DNA of 64,000 bases from Maylandia zebra (Eukaryota > Chordata > Actinopteri > Cichliformes > Cichlidae): assembly GCF_041146795.1 (NCBI RefSeq), contig NC_135175.1, positions 34,186,669 through 34,250,668 on the forward strand, read 5' to 3'. A program made the position numbers and the translations under genes. Each line of letters begins with the position of its first letter. Positions within the stretch are counted from its first letter, which is position 1. The notes under the pieces are model-generated. The model did not search any database and had not been told where the DNA came from. It saw only the letters and a program-made list of their open reading frames with translations. Shown here in pieces: positions 47,040 through 59,099 of this stretch.

Positions 47040-48764
47040 ATGTCTTCTAGTGGGTGAAAATATTCTGTTAATAGTATTTTTAGTTGTTTTGCTGAAATTA
47101 AAAGAACTGCATAGCAAATGGGAAAACTAACCATGTGACTTATTGTTTTCACAGAAAGGAAGATTGTAGTTGTTATCCTGGGAAGAGATGAAGTCTTGAA
47201 GAAAGCTCTAATAACCAACATCCTGGGAAAAGATTTATCCAAACTAGATAAAAGACAAGCTTTGAAAAAGATTGAGATCTATGTAAATGATATATATGAA
47301 GTCATGTTTACGCCAGACTTGTATGCAGAATTTAAGGACATACAAGACTTGTTGTGTATTAATCGATATCCTGACATGTGTCTGCTGGTGGTAGAACATG
47401 GCTTTTCACCAGATGATGTTCGGAAGCAGATAGAACATCTGAGCAATAAGACTGAAAAACCTGCAGAAGAGTTTATGGTTTTGCTTCCACTGAGTTATAA
47501 ACCCACAGATTACTCGTTCATATCCTGCACCATGGAACAGGTTTTCAGTGAGCTCGACAGACTGGCTGAAGGCAGAAATCTGATGCTAACTAAAACAAAG
47601 TAAGGATGAAAAATAACATAATGCTTTATGGTATTTTTCATGTATTTGTGGGGGAAGGTTGCTATGCTACTAAAACACAGGTATTAAGGCTTAATTTGAA
47701 CATTAGGTCCACAGGTAATCCTGTTGTGGCGAAGGCGTGTTCCCTGGCTCAGCTGCAGGGGAGGGTGGTGCAGTGCACTCAAGGGACAGTGTGGGTTGGA
47801 GGATCAGGTGGACATGATTGAACTAATGAGGTTTCACCCTTTTTATAGTGAGATCAGAGATCAGAGACGGGAGAGTGCGCAGACAGCTGGAAAGCCAGCG
47901 GATGTGTGTGCCGAACCAGGAAAACAGCCTATAAGTGAAAAATCAATCAAAACCATTAAACAACCACAGGAACAGAGTGTCGGGTCACGGCCCTTTGTAC
48001 CTCTTCCACGTTTGTCAGCACCACGCACTGTGATGGCAATGCCAGGTAAACCACAATCTATACAGTGTCTTTCAGACTTGTTCAGACTGATATCAGTTGG
48101 AAGTTCATTATTCCAAACTATGTCGATGTTTCTGAAATTCATTACAGGAATCAAAACAACACAACACTTCCATACAGGAAAGCGTACCAGCAACAAAGTG
48201 AACCTTGTTCTCCTGGGAATGTCTGGGACTGGAAAGAGTGCGAGTGGAAACACCATCCTTGGAAAGCCAGTCTTCTTCTCTAGACCCAGTTCACAGCCAG
48301 TCACCAAAGATTGTGAGATAGCAGAAACAGAGATAAATGGCAAACATGTGCGTGTGATAGATACTCCAGACATGTTTGATGATGACATTGAAGAACCAGT
48401 TAAGAACAAATATCTAAAACAGTGCAAAGAGCTCTGTGAGTCACACCCTCGTGTGTATGTACTTGTGATGCATATAAGCAGATTTACAGATGGTGAGAGA
48501 AACATACTTAAAAAACTGGAAAAAGCTTTTGGGAGGAATGTTAAAGAACAAACTATCATCCTGTTCACTAAATCAGATGATTTGCATCGTTCTGGAAAAA
48601 TGCTGACTGATTTTCTGCATAGTTGCCAACCTGATCTGAAGGAAATGATTCAACAGTTGGGCAACAGGTGTGTTCTCTTTGAGAATAACAGATCAGGTTC
48701 TGCTCAGGTGGAAAAGCTGCTGGACACAGTGATCATGGTGTTAGAAAAACAGCAGAAATTATAA
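47040..48764 (+). CDS. GIMAP-family protein P6: pseudo-GTPase, long linker, AIG1 GTPase
   Basis: Exons 47040-47049, 47155-47599, 47849-48045 and 48178-48764 give 412 residues. Residues 4-150 form the degenerate GTPase-like domain (KIVVVILGRDEVLKK at the P-loop position, MFTPDL at G3, DMCLLVVEHGFSPDD). Exon 3 is unusually long (197 nt, 66 residues) and rich in charged and proline residues, a flexible linker. The C-terminal AIG1 domain has GMSGTGKS (~231-238), DTPDMF, YVLVMHISRFTDGE and a G4 of TKSDD, closer to the canonical T/NKxD than in its sisters. Intron 3 (48046-48177, 132 nt) is free of in-frame stops, so its retention would add 44 residues and keep frame. A polyadenylation signal is at 49190-49195. 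Confidence 0.82.
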
Positions 48765-48859
48765 TGTCATGTGTCAGATCATGTACGGTGTAAAGATATA
48801 AAAAATTATAAAAACTGGGTTTTCCTCTATATTTCCTCTATATGTATTATTCAAGGGTC

Positions 48860-48955
48860 TACCTGAAACTATAAAGTGCCTTGAGGCACCTGATGCTGTG
48901 ATTTGGAGCTGTATATATAAAACTGAGTTGAACTAAATTAAATTGAAAAAGGTTT
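48860..48955 (+). repeat. LINE 3' tail in P6 3' UTR
   Basis: The segment CTATAAAGTGCCTTGAGGCA and onward to the AAATTAAATTG end is the 3' end type seen reversed at 27362-27560. It lies inside the presumed 3' UTR, ahead of the polyadenylation signal. From 49200 to 50260 only AT-rich spacer is seen, with a (TTTTA)n run near 50006-50026. Confidence 0.5.
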
Positions 48956-50264
48956 GAGCATGACATTATTTGATGTATTAAACCAGTAGATCTTATAAAT
49001 CTCATAAATCTTATAATTTTCATTTTTAGGCTTTATTTCACTTTTTTCCTACAAATCAGCAAATGAAGGAGTGATGGATTTAAAAAATTATGTTGGGTTT
49101 TTTGTAATTGTTGTTTGTGAATCTTGGTCAGATTAATCAAGCTCATAAAGTGTAACAGCAACAAATTATCGCTGAATTCAATAAAAGTTATCAAGTGCAT
49201 CTGGTGTCTCTTTGGATAAACAGATCATTGTTAGATCCTTAGTTGTTTTGTTTGGTCCACTGTAAAAACATCTCAGGTATTTATGTTATTATGTAGAAGT
49301 GATTGAGCTGCAGATTTTCCAAGAAACCAACTTCCGAAAAGACTCCTGTGATGTCCCATAAATACATAAATATCCATATGTTGGACTGTTAAAAGTTTAA
49401 ATTTAAAGAATGTGTATAGAATGGGTACCTTATATTAGACAATGAAAATATAAAATTAACTTAATTTCCCAATGTAAGTACTGCATATTTCACAAACAAA
49501 TAAGTAATTATTAATAACAATCTATTCCAGCGTGAGAAAATGCACCCAAACGCATTTTAAAATCATTCTAAATATGATTTATACTCCAACGGCCTTATTC
49601 AATGAATCCTTTGATGGCATGAACCCTCAGTTATATCTTTTAGTCGTTTTATTTCTCATCCATTTATTTATCTGTTAATTTATTTAATTGTTTTATTTTA
49701 TTTCATTTTATTTCATTTATGTTGTTGTGTTATATTTTTCTGGAACCAAAACTGTATCCAGGTGCAGTTTCAACAAGCATCACTATTATTGTCGATGTGT
49801 CGCCATCTATTGGACATATCATGAATAAGCCAGGATAAAGAACTTTAGTTGTTGCAGCACTATTTTTTTTAAATTATCATTATTATTTTTTTGCCTGTCC
49901 TGTTTGGTTCCTTAGTCATCAGAATTGTTCTCTGATTGCCAATAAAGATATCCAACAGATTTACTTACCAAGTGGATCATCAAGTTGATCCATTTGATCA
50001 ACGTTTATTTTATTTTATTTTATTTTCAGTTGTTACGAAACGCGAGGATGAAAGGCCCAAAAGCATAGCAACACCTGTATTTTCAAAAATACCCGTGTAG
50101 GTGCGGACGTAGCGTAAAAGAGTTAGTACTGCATTTTATTACTACCTGTAATTTATTGTAGATTACTTGTATTTGATTAATTGTTTACTAAATGTTTGAG
50201 GTGTGAAATAAACTGCAATGGATATTGCAAACAAAATATGGGTGTGAGTTCCCAAAAACTTTTG

Positions 50265-50580
50265 GGAACCACTGTGCTAGATGGTGTGGGGAGCCATAGC
50301 CCCGTCCCCCAGGGCATGAAGCAGGCATGGAGGAGGCTCCAGACATCCAGAGGCCCCAGAGTGTGAGAACCCAGGGAGGACCATCAGAGGGGCAGCCGTG
50401 CCACCCTCCTGGGAAGAGCTATGGAGAGCCCCAGATGAGGGGTCACTCAGCAGCCACGGAGCAGAGGCTAGAAGTGGCTGCAGTGACATGCCCGCAGGCT
50501 CTGCCGGCAGCCAGCTGCACGAGGCCTGAGGGCCCCCCGCACCCGAAGAGGCCCAACCAAGCCACGGGCGTCAGGCTCAC
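50265..50580. repeat. GC-rich interspersed repeat (reverse copy)
   Basis: This is the reverse complement of part of the repeat at 1465-2310. It abuts the M7 relic at about 50580 and removed the 3' part of that gene. Confidence 0.55.
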
Positions 50581-51112
50581 CACCACAAGTGAACAGAAAC
50601 AATCATCTGCTTATTTGCTTCAGGGCCAAACAGCTCTTTCATAGTTTTTGTCTTCTCTGGTGATTTGACCGACTTGGATGACAGACAGGAACACCTGAGG
50701 ACCTGGACAGGAGACTTAAATGCATTTAACAATTTCTTTGTTGATTAATTACTGTGATTTTCCAGAATCCAGAATCCCTGGTGTCTTCCACACTTAGTAA
50801 ACTGTGTCACAGTTTTGTTTTTGTTTTTACAATATCTCAGTCACTGATAATGAACAGGGACAAATCAGGCCCTGAAACACAATTCACAACTTCAGTGTAA
50901 TCTGTGCATGTAAGCCTCAATGAATCTGAAAGTATTTCAACATTTTTCATACATAATCTGCTTGAACTGGATTGATAATCAGACATCATGCAGAAAGAGA
51001 AGATTGAAAATCGTTCTTGCCTCATTGAAATGTAGCATTTTTTTGTTTTTATCGTGACTGCTGTCACTGAACAGATGAGAGAGATAAATGTTAAAGCTTC
51101 TGTTAACTGCAT
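50580..51112 (-). pseudogene. GIMAP M7 relic
   Basis: On the minus strand, diverged pieces of the GTPase exon are legible between 50876 and 50580. The acceptor-side block with GGCCTGATTTG, a damaged DTPG region, the CCTGTCCAGGTCCTCAGGTG stretch of the GPHVFLLV box, and the GAGCTGTTTGGCCCTGAAGC stretch all appear. The P-loop is largely lost, frames are broken, and the 3' third is replaced by the GC-rich repeat. The exon-1 ATG is gone, although its 5' UTR and TATA-like box (TATAAATAACC, near 51110) remain. It is a dead gene. Confidence 0.75.
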
Positions 51113-51242
51113 TGGTTATTTATAGATACACCTCTGACATGCCTGCATTGGTTGGATAACGCCCCCACATAATAGAAACACAGTGCAGCTCAGCTTCAGA
51201 CACCACACAGAGTTTTGCTGCTTGTCTAAGGGAATGTCTCAC
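51113..51242. promoter_or_regulatory. Decayed divergent M7/P7 promoter and P7 exon 1
   Basis: The octamer site has diverged (GCATTGGTTGGATAACG) and the plus TATA-like box is weak (CATAATAGAA). Exon 1, ATGTCTCACG at 51233-51242, still ends in a good donor (GTAAGT). If this ATG is used it opens a frame that meets stops in the decayed exon 2, so it would act as an upstream ORF. Confidence 0.45.
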
Positions 51243-51711
51243 GGTAAGTTCACTTGTAGACTTTTCTTTTATTTGCATTAGTTAAAAAAACCATTGTTAA
51301 TGAATAAAATTTAGATATAAGGAAAGATGTTTAATGATTACCTAAACATGAGATACAGTATTACAGACAAATGATTTAATGTTTGTCTAATGAGCTTGGA
51401 AAGACGTTTTTCTTTCCAGTCTCCTTAGACTTATAACCTTCTCAGACGAGTTCATGTTTGTTTTCACAGACAACATACATGATTTTTACTGCACAACACT
51501 GGGGGAATACTTATCATAGTAACTTTACAGTTTACACTGCTAAAGTGTTTGACAAAGCCTTGAAAACTGATATAGCATCTTGTGTAAACAGTTATCTGTT
51601 TTTTTTACCCAAAAGAAAACTTATGAAATATAAATAAATGAAGGTGAAGAGTTCAGAATTCTGCTGCCACTGACATATGAACCTACAGATTACTCCTCCT
51701 AATCCTGCACC

Positions 51712-52869
51712 ATGAGCTGCCTGCCCTTCAAACTGAAAAGTGTTAAACAGACAAAATCCAGACCATCAGAGGCAACTAGCAAGAGGTAAAGGTGAAGGTG
51801 GAGAGTAGAGAGTGGCTGATTTGTAATTACAGTTAGCTTCATGTAAATCTGCTTTCAACAGAAGATGCTATTAAATAATTAATTGTTATGAAACAGCAAA
51901 CAGTTTACTGCTAAGTTAATATGTTCACTGTTACAAAACTTCAGATTTGGCCATAAATCACAAACCACAGCTAGGCTACACACTCACACTGACACAGCAA
52001 CGAGAGGTAAACCACAATCTCACTCAGCACTTTCCCTTAAAAATGATTTGTGTGGTGGCTTATTTGAACAAACCACTATGCTTTATAGAAACTGATACAA
52101 AAACTCTCATTTGTCTATTTTATTCAGGTGGCAAACATAAAGAAAAGCCCTACAGTGACCCTAAGAAGAGTTCAAAAAGTATGAACTGTGCTTATAATGT
52201 GCCTAAAATTAAAGAAAGTAAGTGTTTGTTTTAATGTAACTTTAATCTGTTTCTCTCAAATTATCATTATCGTAAATCAATTCAGGAAGACATGCTGGCA
52301 CCACAGTGAACCTTGTTCTTCTGGGAATGTCTGGGACTGGAAAGAGTGCCAGTGGGAACACCATCCTTGGACAGAAACTCTTTGTTTCTAGACCCAGTTC
52401 AAAGCCGGTCACCAAAAAGTGCCAGATGGAAGAAACTGAGAAAGAAGGTGTACACTTATGTGTGATTGATACTCCTGACATCTTTGATGATGGCATGAAA
52501 TCATCAGTTAGGGACAAACATGTAAAAAGGTGCAAACAGCTCTATGAGTCAGGACCCTTTGTGTTTGTACTTGTGATGCATGTGAGCAGATTTACAGATG
52601 GTGAGAGAGACATCATGGAAAAGTTAGAAAAAGCTTTTGGGAGGGAAGTTAGAGGACAAACAATTATCCTGTTCACCCGAGGAGACGACCTACAACAGGC
52701 AGGACTGGGGTTGGAGGATTTCTTACATTCTTGCCAACCTGATCTGAAGAAAATACTTGAAAAGTGTGGCAACAGGTGTGTTCTCTTTGAGAACCACAGA
52801 TCAGATTCAGCTCAAGTGGAAAAGCTAATGGACAACGTGATCAGGGTGACAGAAGAAAAGCAAAAATGA
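51712..52869 (+). CDS. GIMAP-family GTPase P7, short form with MSCLPFK N-terminus
   Basis: Coding exons 51712-51785, 51945-52006, 52128-52178 and 52286-52869 give 256 residues. The predicted start is the Met that corresponds to the one in SCTMEQ near the end of the pseudo-GTPase exon of P6; an in-frame TAA lies only nine bases upstream. The N-terminus MSCLPFKLKS is basic with a Cys at position 3, lacks Gly2 and so is not a myristoylation site; S-acylation is possible but speculative. The linker exons match those of P2 and P4. The AIG1 domain has GMSGTGKS (~76-83), DTPDIF, FVLVMHVSRFTDGE, TRGDD and VLFEN. A polyadenylation signal is at 53139-53144. The first translated exon is less certain than the GTPase exon. 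Confidence 0.72.
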
Positions 52870-53589
52870 TGACTTCATTTATCAGATCAGAGCACTAAAA
52901 TACGTGCCATTTCCTGTCTCAAGTAATAAATATGTTAGAGCATTAGTCTGTTTCTTAAAGTGCTGTATATTGGATTTATAAATAGCTTTATGTGTCTTAT
53001 TTTACAATGTTCCAAAGTAGCCTACATCCAACCAAGATGTCACGTAGCCTGTTTCCTGCTTCATGTCTTCCTTATGTTTTCTAGTCTCATTGTTTTCACA
53101 GTGTTTCATTGTATTTTTATGGATTTTGGTTTTCCTTCAATAAAAGATCCCTGTCTGTCTGCATTAGGGTTCTGATTTCATAGTCTAACCTGACAAATGG
53201 GATTTTATTTATTTATAAAAGTCACACCAGTTTTAAGATGACACATCATAAACGCATGTTCGTCTTCCTTTGATGATTGTAGCGTATGTGTCTGTTCACC
53301 AACTCCTGTGAGATGCCTTGATCAGATACACTATGATACCAGAATTATCAACAAGCACCGAGAATCCAATCTGACAAATGAATATTTTAAGATTGTTAAC
53401 AATATTCTGAATTTCAGTTTCAAGTTAGCTTGAAAATTCAAATTTTCAATGATATTTTATGCAGTTCTACCTCTGCTGCTGAGTGGAAATGCAGGTACTA
53501 GAACACAGGATACACACCAAGAATACTTCTTCAGACTAACAAATTAATAAAGTTTGATGTGCTTCAAAACTGGAGTTATTCTGTGCGTC

Positions 53590-53725
53590 GCCAGGTAATG
53601 GTAAATGGTAAGTGGCCTGTATTTGTATAGCGCTTTACTAGTCCCTAAGGACCCCAAAGCGCTTTACACAACCAGTCATCCACCCATTCACACACACATT
53701 CACACACTGGTGTGCCAGGTGTTTC
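53590..53725. repeat. Dispersed fish repeat (AGCGCTTTAC type)
   Basis: The block GTATTTGTATAGCGCTTTAC onward to ACACATTCACACACTGGTG is a very common fish interspersed repeat. It is non-coding. Confidence 0.5.
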
Positions 53726-53975
53726 ATCAGATTCGAGGTGTTACCTCCTTTGACAGTATCACAGTATCAGCTTAAAGCACTTGTTGCTGCTGAGTTTGCA
53801 TCTTTTGCTGTGAAGTACAGCCAGACTTTTGACCGCTTCGCCTTGGACATTTTTAATCTGTAGCTCTGCTCTAAAAGAACGTACGTACCTGGGCCCGCCT
53901 ACTACACTTGCAAAGGTAAAATGATTGGCTAGAATCCAAAGTGTATGACATCTCAGGGAAAAAAAGCACCGAAAT

Positions 53976-54621
53976 TGTTGTGGTCGTGGGTCGGTGACCC
54001 AATGTTTTTGGTTTTTGTACTTTCACTTTTGATTTCATAATGGTTTGTGACTGTTTGTGTTTTAGGTTTTCTGTCCTAGTGTTTGTAGCGCCCTAGTTTC
54101 GTGGTACTTCCTGAGTTCTGATTTTTAGGTTTTGTTATTTGACCTCCCAGTGTTTATTCTGTGCTCCCTCTGTTTTGTGTCACCCCTACCTGTGTATCCC
54201 TCTAGTGTAGCTGAGTCTCTGTGTAAAGTCCGCGTCTCTGTGTCTGTGTCTTCGCATGTGTTTTGAGTTTCCTCTTTTATTGTGAAAGTCTGTCTTATGC
54301 CAGTGTGTTCAGTTTGTGTTTCCCCTGTCTCGTCTTGTTGATCACAATCAGCTGTGCCTCCCTCCTGTGTGTAGTTGCCTCGTTCCCTTCTGTGTATTTA
54401 TAGCCTGTGTTCACTCATGTTAGTGTTTCTCCTAGAGTCTTCCTTTCAGGTCCGTTTTGTTAGTTTCTTCCAGTCTAGGTCATCTTTGGGTTTTGTTTCT
54501 GTTTGCCGCATTTCAGTTTGTACCACCAGTGTGTTAATAAAAGCTCGCTCACATCCAAGCCAGTGCCTGCGTCTGGATTCTGTCTCACACTCACCACACG
54601 TCTGCCCCCGCAGCCGTGACA
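53976..54621 (+). mobile_element. Solo LTR (Ty3/gypsy-like), fossil
   Basis: The element begins TGTTGTGGTC and ends CCGTGACA, with the 5-bp duplication GAAAT on both sides (53971-53975, 54622-54626). An AATAAA lies near 54536. The length is 646 bp. Open frames inside it are LTR sequence. Confidence 0.78.
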
Positions 54622-56579
54622 GAAATAAAGCACCGAAATGTGCGCTGCTTTTCGGTCTGGTTACTACCGTTGAAGTCAGAACTGGTGCCATCATGGCACC
54701 GGATACCCTTACCCATCCCTAACTGTAACCACTGTTGCTACCATGATGTTACTTGGATATTTACTGATTTTTACTTTTTAATTGAATATAACCTTTTCCT
54801 ACTTTAGAAGGCCTCATGTAAACTCTGCACATATATTTTTGAATTCAGCTGAACAGACCTACAATGAGCAGTGAATATTGGAGAGGCACATGTCAGCTGC
54901 TCACAGCCTAATCCTTGGGCTGCCTTTTTTTCCTTTACAATCCAATGTCACGTCTCTCATACCTGACATTGTCATTTCAAATTTCAAAATGAAGATCTCT
55001 ATGTCTATGTTATTATTATTTACTGATCAAACTGCACAGCTTCACATTTTTCTCATGTCACATCATTATGAAAAAATGTGAAAGATGATGCTTCATCATC
55101 TTCCTAAATAAATCATAACATGACACAGGATTTACCTTCTCTCTTTCTCCCATGCCTTTTCAAACTTTGTTTTTTTATCTACCAAAACGTGGTGTGTCAT
55201 AGTTGATTAGGCTTGTTCTCTTTTGAATAGCCTTCGTCTTTTAACCTTTATTTCACTTTCTATTTCTCTATCAGTGCATCCAAACTGAAGGTAGCCATGT
55301 GACCGCAACTATGGACAACGTTAGAAACAGGAATATTTCAGGAATTCAATGGCCTGACGTCAGTAAAACATTTAGACAAGTTAGACTGGATGTTGGTTTT
55401 GTTTGTTATTATCATATTTGTTTTTCTTCTGAACACACATATCGATTTTTGTTGTGACTGAAAGGAATCCATTTCATCGGCATTATCTACATTTTCTGTC
55501 ATGGAAGACAGAAGCCACTCAAATCTCTACTGAACATCACTGATTCAAATCGTGGAATTCTGTGTGTGTACTTACAAATGTTTGTCTCCTTGTGTTCTAC
55601 AGTATACATAATAATTCATCTCATTTGATCATATACACATTATCTTATACACACACACATAAGTTAACGGATAAATGTGAGTAACTTGGAGGTTATACAC
55701 AGATGGGACAACATGACCTGGGAAAAGTCAAAAAGTTGAGCTGGCAATAACATTCGAAGTATAAACACCATCATCATTACATACATTACTCTTTGATTGG
55801 CTTTATATGACTGTAGGATCTTTAGCTTTCAAAATAAAGCATCTTGAGGCAACTGCTGTTGTGATTTGGCACGGTATAAAGAAATAAAATAAATTCTGTT
55901 CATCTGTGTGTTTTCAGTGGCAGAAACGTTTCGTCACTCATCCAAGTGACTTCTGTTAGACTCCGAGTTACATTTGCAGGTGATTTACTGAAACATCAAC
56001 GCACAGAAAAGATTCAACACACCATCTGCTAAGATGAAATTGTTTGACTTCTACGAGTCACATAAGATGAGGACATAGAAAAGCAAAGCTTCATGTTTAA
56101 TATGTATACAAAGGATCATTAACTTATGAAAAAGTGTGAAAGATGACACTTCATGATGCTTGCTCTCTTTCAGATAGTCGTCTTCTTTTAATCTTTATTT
56201 CAGTTTCTACTTCTCTGTACATCCAAACTGAAGGTAGCCATGTGACAGTTACTATGGGCAACATGGGAAACAGGAATATTTCAGGAATTCAAAAGCGTGA
56301 CTTCAGTAAAAACCTTTAGATAAGTTAGACTGCATTTTGGTTTCCATTTGTTATTATCAGATTGTTTTTTTCTTCTGAACGCACATATGGATTTTTGGTG
56401 ACGGAAAGGAATCCATTTCATTGGCATTATCTTATCTTTTCTGTCAGTGGAAGACAATGCACATGGAAGCCAATGGCCTTGGAGTTACTCAAATCTTTAC
56501 TGAACATCACTGTTTCAAATCTTGGAATTTTCTGTGCCCTTACAAATGTTTGTGTTCTTCTGTTCTATGGCATCCATAA

Positions 56580-57075
56580 CATCCATCCTCTTCAGTGGCA
56601 CCGGGGGCTGGAGCCTATCCCAGTTGTCTTAGAGTGAGAGGCAGGGTACACCTTGGACAGGTCGCTAGCCTACTAGCAGAGGCAGTATATTAAGAACAGG
56701 AAACAGATGCAGACAGAAAAAGCGGAACTAGGCAGAGGGTAGCACACGTAATCACTCCACCAGCAACACAAACATACACATATCAAGTAAGGGCAGAGTG
56801 TAGCGCAGAAGTTGTTTTGATCTAAACTGTGTATGACGTGAGTACCAAAATAACACGGGAGGGACCTGACTATCATATAGGTCATAGGCTTCTAGTGCTT
56901 CAGATCTGCAAGTGACTTAGCGCTGTGCACAACTCTCTTCCGGAAGATGATTGAATAAAATTATTATAAATGCATTGACCACTCTGACTCTGCGTCTTCT
57001 CTGTCTAATAAAAGAATAAAAAGAACTGGGTCCAATAACCCAAACTCTTTCATGGCTTGCATTTTCCGTTTCTCT
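56580..57075 (+). mobile_element. Fish dispersed repeat followed by an LTR-like fossil
   Basis: 56600-56675 (GGAGCCTATCCCAGTTGTC, GGGTACACCTTGGACAGGT) is a common fish repeat. The adjoining part to about 57075 is related, in opposite orientation, to the LTR at 59575-60004 (shared GGAAGATGATTGAAT, CCACTC and TTCTCTGT blocks) and is read as another solo LTR. Its borders are not certain. Confidence 0.4.
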
Positions 57076-57677
57076 TTGCTAATTCTCTTTTGCTGTTTGA
57101 ACAGTATAATGTCCTCATAAGCTGATATCAGGCCCTTGTAGAGCAAATTTAGTAGTTTGGTCTAGACAACCCAAAACGTGATGTCCACATATGTGGACGC
57201 CAGCTTTCTTATGTTGGGCCGTCTTATTTTCCCTTAGACTGCATATAAGTCGTGTCAGGAGTTTCCTTCTCTCCTTCTTCCATGCCTTTTCATACTTTTT
57301 TATGTACCAAAATGTGGTGTGTCATAGTTGATTGGGCTTGCTCTCTTTCGAATAGTCTTCGTCTTTTAATCTTTATTTCACTTTTTACTTCTCTATCAAA
57401 CTGAGCAAACTGAAGGTAGTCATGTGACAGTAACTATGGACAACATTAGAAACATGAATATTTCAGGAATTCAATAGTCTGAATTTAGTAAAACATTTGC
57501 ACAAGTTAGACTGGATTTTGGTTTTGTTTGTTATTATCAGATGGTTTTTATGGGTTTTGTTTTGAACACGTATGTTGATTTTTGTTGCTGACTGAAAGGA
57601 ATCCATTTCATCGCCATTATCTTATCTTTTCTGTCAGTGGAAGACAATGTGCATGAAAACAAAAGCCCTGCGAGTTA

Positions 57678-58648
57678 TGTAACGGAGCGGAAAGGCTGAT
57701 TTTGTTTCCACAGTGTCGTTTTTTAAAGGAAGGAAACCTTCCTCCAAACGGACAGAGCAGTGGAGCTGCCAAGGGAAAGCACACGATTAAAAAAACTGTA
57801 TAATTAAAATATAATTTATTATATTTAAATAGTTAAAAATGTAAGATAAATTAAAACAACCTTGGCCAAGGGATAACACAATAAAAATCAATCAAACACA
57901 ACATTAAAAGTCCAGTGGGATCCACCACAGCATAAAAGTCCCAGGGAGTTAAGAAATCCAGCGAAGTAAAAGGGAAACCCAGCGGAGTCCTCTCCTTCCC
58001 TTCCGCATTCGCGTCTTGATATGCTAGAGAAAGGGAGGAGCGGCAGTCACTATTCTTCCGGCAGTTTTTTCAATAAAAGGGGATAAGTCGAAGACTTACC
58101 CCGGGTGGGCAGAGCTCTCAACTCCGCCCGCCGCTTCTTTAAAACTGCAAAGCCACACAGCCGTCCCGTGCCTTCCGCTGGTGCTGTCTCCGCTCTCCCC
58201 GCTGGTACTGTCACTCTCTGCACTGGTGCCCTGTGCGCTGATCCTCTGCGCGCTGGTGTTCTGTGCTCCGGTGCTGTCCGTCCTCTTAACGCCCAGCTCC
58301 ACCAGCCCCTTCGGCTTGCAGGCGCTGCCGCCTGGCACCACTTACTCCTGGCCGTCTCTCAAGCCTCTCGGTCGAACCCCTTCCTTTGGTCTGCCAGGCC
58401 CTCTTATTGGCCTCTCTGGGATCTCTCGCAGGTGTGATCAGTTTATTATCAGGTAGGGGCGGAGTCTTTCCAGGACAAGTCACCAAATAAATACAATTAA
58501 AACATGCAACAACATAACCACTGCACAAAACATGACCAATACATGCAATATAAAAACTAAGTAAATACACTTCATATTAAAATATTAAAAAGGTAAAACA
58601 ACAAAACATGCAAAACTTAAATAACTTGTCCCTTTTCACCCCGTGACA
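57678..58648. mobile_element. LTR-like insertion, fossil
   Basis: The 971-bp insertion begins TGTAACGG and ends CCGTGACA, flanked by GTTA on both sides (57674-57677, 58649-58652). It divides the third copy of the spacer triplication, whose halves are continuous across it. The interior is partly GC-rich with no recognised protein. It is read as a solo LTR or a short non-autonomous LTR element; orientation is uncertain. Confidence 0.55.
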
Positions 58649-59099
58649 GTTACTCGAATCTTTACTGAGCATCACTGATTCAACTTTTCTGTGCCCTTAC
58701 AAATGTTTGTGTTCTTCTGTTCTATGGCATCCATAACATCCATCGTCTTTAGGGTGCCCGGGGCCAGACAACATTCAATACATCATCTGCTAAGGTTTAA
58801 TTATTTGACTTTCTCCAGTCACATAAGGTGAGGAGATAAAAAGTTTTATATTTTATATGTTTGCTACATCCCCAAGGTGAAAGACTGGCAGTGGGTGTGA
58901 GGGGCAATACTGAATGGAGGCTGGAGAGAAAGAAAGAAGCAAAAACAAAAATCATAAATCATAAATTTTATTTATGTGTCTGAACACAAAGAGACTCCAC
59001 TGGCATTATGTCAATATCAGTAAAAACCCTAGGTTGTACCTCAGAACTGTAGCCTAACTGACAAAAGTTCAGAGCTCTGTTGAGCCAATCATTCCTTTA

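Larger units (their letters stand above)
55120..58800. repeat. Triplicated ~1.1-kb spacer unit
   Basis: Three diverged tandem copies begin near 55120, 56130 and 57255. Each carries, in order, a block with TCGTCTT and TTTAATC-type sequence, CAAACTGAAGGTAGCCATGTG (last copy diverged), GGAATATTTCAGGAATTC-type sequence, and AAAGGAATCCATTTCAT. The second copy is followed by an LTR-like insertion (about 56680-57075). The third is split by the insertion at 57678-58648. No coding potential is recognised. Confidence 0.65.

Noticed and set aside
47724-48764. A single 346-codon gene starting at 47724
   Set aside because: Frame 47724-47848 lies upstream of a good acceptor (TTTTATAG at 47841-47848) and has no counterpart in sister genes, whereas the multi-exon model from 47040 joins in frame with the pseudo-GTPase exon.
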